A DNA stretch of 64,000 nucleotides, taken from Neurospora tetrasperma FGSC 2508. Taxonomy: Eukaryota > Ascomycota > Sordariomycetes > Sordariales > Sordariaceae. Below the pieces are notes generated by a model. That model was not told where the DNA came from. It made no database searches and was given only the letters and a program-made list of their open reading frames with translations. The translations under genes and the position numbers were made by a program. Within the stretch, counting starts at the first letter, position 1; each line of letters starts with the position of its first letter. The DNA lies in contig NW_009799102.1 of assembly GCF_000213175.1 (NCBI RefSeq), forward strand, positions 2,456,309 to 2,520,308, read 5' to 3'. Positions 57,840 through 64,000 of the stretch are shown here, piece after piece.

Positions 57840-60000
57840 ATAAATCAGACACGAAGCCAACAGCAATAAAGAGTCTGTGCTCTTGAAGGAGATGCATGTC
57901 CGGTTTAGCTTCGGCTTCCTGCATGGCAGGCGTCTGCAGCCAAGAGAAGCATCGTGTTGTCAGGAGAGGGAAAAAGGGGGTAAAGGAAAGAAAAGAGAGA
58001 TGACAACTGATACATGTACTACATCTTTGGTCAAACCGCTCCCTCCCCGGTTCGTAAAACCTCGGGACCTCAGCAACGCAGCAAGGTAGTACCGTAGGAG
58101 GGAATGTGAGAAGTACAACATGACCTGTTTCAACGTCTCGCGCAGTCCGCTTAGGATTTGCATGCATATTCGGTAGATGCACAGGTTCAGGTTCTGTATT
58201 TCCGTTCTACCCCTTGATGTGTCATGTATCGAGCGATTCTGGACATCATGAGGAGTATGTGTTGCGAGGTAAGCGAAAGGGAACCTGGTCGAGGTCATGA
58301 TTCGATATTAGGTAAAGAAAAGCAGCAAGTGGCTTCGTAAGAGAGTCAGAGCAGACCACATAGGGCTAGTATAAAGAACGGAGAGGAACACGAGCTGGAA
58401 TGTAGGATGACACACCCACATTAAAGCAAGACATCTGCCGCCGGGATGCACGAGTTTCGTGAACAACGAGCGGCCCTGAATGACAGACACACGACCCATG
58501 AAGTTTCGTAATACCTACACCAAACATCTTTCATCTTTTCTGGCTCGGGAGGCCGCGTTCCTCCCAAGTGTACAACAGACGCCACTGGGCGCATCAGTGA
58601 TTCGCGTCACCTTGCCTGTTCCACGAGGACCCGTTTGGTGATTTCGGCCAGCTTCATTGGAACGTCTCGAGCCTTACGAGATCCTTTCCTGCCTCGAATC
58701 CAAGCTGCCTGATATCCTCATCGATTTCAACAACTAAGATTTGCTGGCGCCTCTGAAGCGACTTGGTATGTTGCAGAGATGGGTAGGGCAAGTTGATTGA
58801 TCTAAGTCCAGGGTTAGGGTTAAAATGACTCGGGATATCACGACGTTCCCAAGCCTTCGAGAGCTTGATAACCGAACGCTTGTGTAACGAGCCATCTACT
58901 GTGCAACGGTTCGGTAAGGCAGGGGGCTAACTCATGAAGCTGCTAATCCCAAAGGGGGATTGGTCCCCGTTGGCATTTGTCGGTTGGCTGTTCGACAGGC
59001 TGCTGAACCCATGATGCTGCTGAGGAAGGGTGTCAGCAAGGGGTTCGTTTCCTGCCTCGAGCGAACCTGGGGTGCTGGTTACACAGGGCTTGATAGGGAA
59101 AGATGGCTTGGCTCGGTGTATCTGCGACGACCGCGTTTTGCGCCGAACGATTTGATCTCTTTTGATTGCTCAGCGTCGATCCTCTGTGATGAATCCTTGC
59201 AGCCAAGCCGTTGGACCAACCACCTGCTTGGAATATTTGTGCCACGCCGTGGGATTCCAAGCCAGTCAATCAATGAGCAACACCAGAGGCTTGATGGCTC
59301 AAGCCACAATCATGCCTTTTCCATCTCCATGCTCAAAATCCGGACAACATGATCATGCCAGCCCGGCTAGAAACGTGGCGCATGGAATTTTTGTCTCGGT
59401 CTGAATCTGTATTTCAGACGATTTGCTGGTGCCTGGCATTGTAGTGACGACTCGGGGAGAAGTGTGAAAGGTGCGCCCGTCCTGTTACATAGGGCGTTAT
59501 TCACGTGCTGATTCCTGGGCTCCAATGCAATGAAACCCATTGGAAGTCACAGTTGATGCCGATGCTGAGCTGTTCGACTACCTCTAGCGATTCGAGGCAG
59601 GTCTTTTATCACTGAAAACGCCCCATAGAAGGTAAGGTGCCGTTGGCCTGTCAGCATGGCGGGGCACTTGGGCGTTACAGTACGCATAGAATTGGGCCTC
59701 ATTACTTTTCGTGAGGTGGTTAATGGCCCCTTTTTCGGTGAAGATATTATGTCGTCTGCCTTGCCGTTTGCCAATGACAACAAGGCATGGATGCATAGGC
59801 GTTTCTGTCGACCCTGTTGAGACTTGCCTTTCGTCATCGGGCTCTATCTAGGTCGGCTGGCCCGGGGTCTCAGAACTCGTGGGCTTTGTGCCGTGTGCGA
59901 TATGTAGTGTACTGGAGGCGCAGAAAGGGGTGACAACTTAGGTAGTCTGCAGGTCCCGTCGTGGTGGTCGTAGCGCCCCGAGCACACCAACTGCCCGGCC

Positions 60001-63000
60001 CGTCACAGCGGGTGCCGAATTTTGTTGAGGGCAATTTGAGTGGAAGGATTGAGCCTCTTTGGTGGGTGGAGCCTCTAGTAAAATAGGGTGGAGGAAAGGC
60101 TGTGGCCGATGGTCGTCGTCACCGTCCACTGGAATCTCGGCACCCGCCATTCTCGATCCTGACAAGCGTTGTGTAGTGTAGCTAATGAAAATGCGGAGCT
60201 GGAACACTGACCGGGAGCCCACTCATCTAACTCGGCCGCCCTCGGGCACGTGCAGATATACCCCGTTCCTTCAGGAGCAGTAGAAAAGCCCGAAAGACAC
60301 GGTAGAATGGAAACGAGGGAACGCTGACTTGAAGCGTCACCATGTCCGCAAACAAACCGAAGCAAAAAGTAACTGAAGAAGGGCGCTATCATCAATTGAC
60401 CAAAGGAGTGACGGGAATGAGTGCTCGGCAAGCCCCTCCCTGTCTTGTCAGTCTGTGGTGTTACAATGGACAGATTTGGGCGTGCACGTGACCCAGGCGG
60501 CCGCACGATTCATCAGTCTGCACACTTTATCTTACGTAAGAGACTCCGACAATCGTACCGGGAAGTACCGCAGCAGACCCCACCCCGGGCCCGACTCCTC
60601 GCGATCCCGTTCCCGTCTCAACTCCGACAGATTCTAGCCCCTCAATTCTTGACCCGGCGTACCTGCGCACCCGTCCTCACCTTGGTATGCCGAAAATGCC
60701 GTTCTTTGGAGGAGAGAGAGGGAAGATGAAATGAATTCAAAGGTAAGAAAGACAAGTTTATCAACTTCTCCTCAGGGTTAAACGCCAAAAGTGCTTGGCC
60801 CCGAAATAGCTCGTGGGTCGGAAGCAACGTCAGGGGTTTTTTGATCCATGACATTTCATCCAAACCTTCCTCGCCTTCCAAAACTGGGTGTCCACCCTGT
60901 TTCTTTTCCCCGGCGGATCTGTATCCACTTCTCCTTCCTTTTGGTCCCACTTGTGACCGGCTTGTGCCACCCCACCTTCCACCCACCACAACCACAAAGC
61001 CCTTGATCCTTCCATCTCAGAAACCTCCCATTTCCGGGAGATGGATGGCCTGTGCTCAGTCACATCGTTAAACCAGTGACTGACCCTTTCGGGACATGGC
61101 CGGCGATAATTGATGCGTGTGCCACTTTCTGCACCCATTTGCAAAGGGTGATCATTCCATGTTATTACTCTCGTCTTACCCGACAGGCTGCCCGACCGCT
61201 CTAGATGAACGTGCAACAACATACCGGTCGCAACAATTTACTGGCGATACAGCACACAATGAATATCAAATTTATCCTTTATCCAACCGCCTTTACTTCC
61301 ACCGCACACAAGCGTCTGCCATCTGACTTGAACATATCCGTCCCCTTCCTTCTCCAACATGAGAGCAGTTTACACGCCATGGGACCACTGAAGAGAACCT
61401 CGCGGCGGTCCTCCTTTGCCACCCCTCAGCTTGACAGAAGTGTGCCTGGATCTGGTCATCCATCCATTCATCCCCTCCCATAGTATGATTGATGATGCCT
61501 CAGCCTCCTCCTTCTGCCAGAACCTCTGGCTACCGCCACCCGGTTCCTCTTTTGTGTTCTAGACGGACCGACAAAGTGCCCATCGGAAGACAAGGAACAG
61601 CCAAGACACATCACAATTCCGCGGACCCGACGCCCGCATATGCGATTTCCCATGCATGTGATATGAAACTTGGTGACACATGTTTGGCAACGGGGCCTAT
61701 TCAGTACGAGCATGGCATGACGCACGCACTTTACGCGCCGCGCGCACACATTCGGGACACAATGCGTGATCTTCCATTTCGAAATGCTCCTCGCTCTCAA
61801 CTGCGTGGACATGGCAACCTCAAGCGGGATGGATGGATGGTTGGTAGTTAAAGAAACGGATTCGCATTCAGCGGACACCATCGGACACCATCAGTATCAC
61901 CACTACCGCTATCAGTCGGGTCTATTTCTTACTGGTTCATTCATATGTCACTTAAGGGATATATACCACATGCAGTACCGAGCCGATATTGCCCATCACC
62001 ACCATCGTCACTTCATTTCATCTGATTCCGCCCATTTAACACAAAAGAAACGACAGCACAGACAGATGATAAGTATCTACCACATCTATCCACTCCCTCC
62101 GCCTACGTCGCTCGTCAAATTTCACATTTTGTACCCTACCCAGCTCACCCACGCTTCCTTTCACGTTATCGCCATATTCTGCCCACCTTACTGAGTACAG
62201 TGCTGCATTTCCTCATTTGATATGGTTTTACTTGACCAATCCTTTGATTTTGATTGTTCCCAAGTAGCTTTGAGACTGGCATCAACTCACTAGCAGATTG
62301 GTCGAAGCCAGATATACCCGGCGCTATACCTAGTTGAGTGAAACTATAATGGATGAGAAGATGCGGTACCATCCGAGCCAACCATCCGACATGTTCGACG
62401 CGACCCAGCTGATGAGCCATGCCCATCCTCGCTTCCATGGTTCGAGAACCAAACAACGGACGTCGGTTCCGCCTCGTCTATTTTACTGTACCTGTACATA
62501 AAACCCCACGACGTTCTTTGGCTTAATGATCCCATTTATGGGTGCCATCCATCAAACCCGTCAGCCCAATTTATTCGCAGCCACCCGATCATCCATCCAT
62601 CCCTTAACTACTCACGATAGCCATCCATTCAGCGAGCTATGTACATGGGTGATTGTGCATCAACCCCTCGTCATGAAACGGATTACCTCGTTCGGGTATC
62701 TCATTCATATCATCACCCTGGTCGGCTTGGTGAGATAGGTACGTGCCTAGTATCTCGAAAGTCTACACTAATTTGCTGGGTGGCCATGGCCATCACAAAT
62801 CTCACATATATTACTATATTAGTGGCACAATGAAGGTGAGATGGACAACGCTTCTCCCTCCGGTTCTTGAGAGAAACATTGCGAACAGATCATGCCTGGA
62901 ACGGAGATAACAGGAAAGTTCAAAGCTCCATTGATTCAAACTACCATAAAGCCAGGCTCCCAGAAAACGACGAACATGATTATGTATTGTTTCCAGCTTA

Positions 63001-64000
63001 CATCCTCTAAAAGCTGAGTTCAATCACAGCGGACAACCGTGCACAAGCCGAAATACCATTTGCGCCTACAGAGTCAACTTGATGTGTTTCTGCGGTTGGC
63101 AAACACATGAGGATGAACTGTATACACTTTAGTGAATGGAAAAGAGTTCTTATACGAGTATGCGATTACAGACGGGATGGAAGCAGACCAAAGACCAGAT
63201 CGAAACCCAAGGATCTGACAGGTGCTACTAGCACGTGCTATTACATCAAGTCCACTCACCTCTGTGCAACTGCTTTCGATAGTTTATGCCAACGCAATAT
63301 GCCGTGCAAACTCCGGAAAATTTAAGGAACCAAAATCATTTTAGCAAAATGACGGCAATTGTTGCAATGCACCTGCTTCAATCTTTTCCAACCTTATTTT
63401 CTTGTCGGAAATATCGGTCCTTTCACAGCTGTAAGCCAACTTCCCTGTTGCACCGGAACCTTGGCTGGGATAGGTAGTATTCCTTGAACTCTGTCAAGCC
63501 GTACCAGATCGGGGACGCCCTCACGATCGGAAGCGTTTGTTACCCGGGGCCGAGCGGAAGCTAGCGGCAGCGGTAGCCGGAACGGTCGGGTCTGTGGGAC
63601 CGGCTGGCTGGCCAGTAGGCGGACTTGTATCGACCCGGACGCGGACGCGGGAAACGCCGAAAGATGTCAATACTCGGAAGCTCAGAGATCCAGGCTGAAT
63701 CGCAAAATAATACCGGTGGTGCTTGCCTTGGGAAGAATGTCAAAAGACATCTACCCCGTCGGCTTCTTCTCGTTTTTCATGGCGTTGTGGCAAGTCTAGG
63801 GCAACGATGACGCCTTTGAACGAGAAAATCTTGCCTTGCCTGCATTTACGATCGAATGCAAGATAGTCGACATGAAAACTGCCAAAATATGCCCGAAGCA
63901 CGGAGCAGTTAACGTCCGACCTTAGCACCGGTCCTTCCAGGGAGGTACTTGCAGGCCATGGATCGTCACGGGGCTGAAGCGGGTTCGGTAGATACCTGGG
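60001..64000. other. Gene-poor stretch to the window end
   Basis: No gene recognised. Many short frames on both strands, with CCATCCATCC-type simple repeats (about 61830-61845 and 62590-62630) and pyrimidine-rich stretches reminiscent of long fungal 5' UTR or promoter regions. It could be upstream sequence of a gene beyond the window. Confidence 0.45.

Larger units (their letters stand above)
56767..60000. other. Gene-poor stretch of normal composition
   Basis: No convincing gene on either strand. Short overlapping frames (for example 57709-58182 minus and 58960-59352 plus) lack recognisable motifs. It contains small TCAG and CAGA microsatellites and a short GGGTTAGGGTTA at 58811. Confidence 0.5.

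Noticed and set aside
57709-58182. 157-codon minus-strand frame with cysteine-rich segments
   Set aside because: The V/C/L/S-rich part comes from the CAGA microsatellite. No start context, domain or splice partner was found.
1-64000. CRISPR arrays, rRNA genes, bacterial-type operons, secondary-metabolite or other gene clusters
   Set aside because: No regularly spaced repeats with unique spacers, no rRNA-like sequence and no clustered pathway genes are visible. The window is fungal nuclear DNA.

Overview
The window is nuclear DNA of a filamentous ascomycete (Pezizomycotina; I cannot place it further). It has two compartments. Positions 1 to about 42,960 are very AT-rich and packed with TAA/TAG in all frames, with no intact gene. 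This is what repeat-induced point mutation (RIP, C:G to T:A) leaves behind. From about 42,970 to 64,000 base composition is ordinary and host genes with short spliceosomal introns appear.

AT block, left to right: a partial gag-only LTR element (1-1363, minus strand); a Gypsy/chromovirus-type element with two LTRs and a 5-bp target duplication (1808-9203); older repeat debris (9204-11566); a second Gypsy-type element with 293-bp LTRs, a target duplication and a 562-base assembly gap (11567-19579); tandem-repeat-rich debris (19580-24306); a solo LTR of the gag-only family (24307-24567); mixed debris with direct repeats, a 12-bp coding-like minisatellite and a purine-rich tract (24568-33100); a LINE 3' end (33150-33807); a complete copy of the gag-only element (33808-36226); and decayed sequence to the edge. 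Two short solo LTRs that show little or no RIP, at 33898-34078 (nested inside an older LTR) and 36343-36559, each keep a 5-bp target duplication.

GC block: three spliced host genes can be modelled. Their splice sites and phases agree, and each start has an in-frame stop just upstream. They are a 215-aa protein of unknown function (minus, 43707-44669); a SIF2/TBL1-family LisH-WD40 corepressor subunit of 646 aa in six exons, including a 17-nt microexon (minus, 47161-49681); and a TMEM115/DUF1751-family multi-span membrane protein of 373 aa (plus, 52930-54125). The last two are divergently arranged across 3.2 kb. From 54,126 to 64,000 I see no convincing gene, only microsatellites, a 55-A run and some acidic open frames. 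The genes do not form an obvious pathway, cluster or operon.

I found no convincing undescribed multi-gene system. The most useful observations are the SIF2 microexon, the poorly RIPed nested solo LTRs, the three-locus gag-only LTR family, the perfect inverted repeat at the compartment edge, and the 10-kb gene-poor stretch of normal composition.
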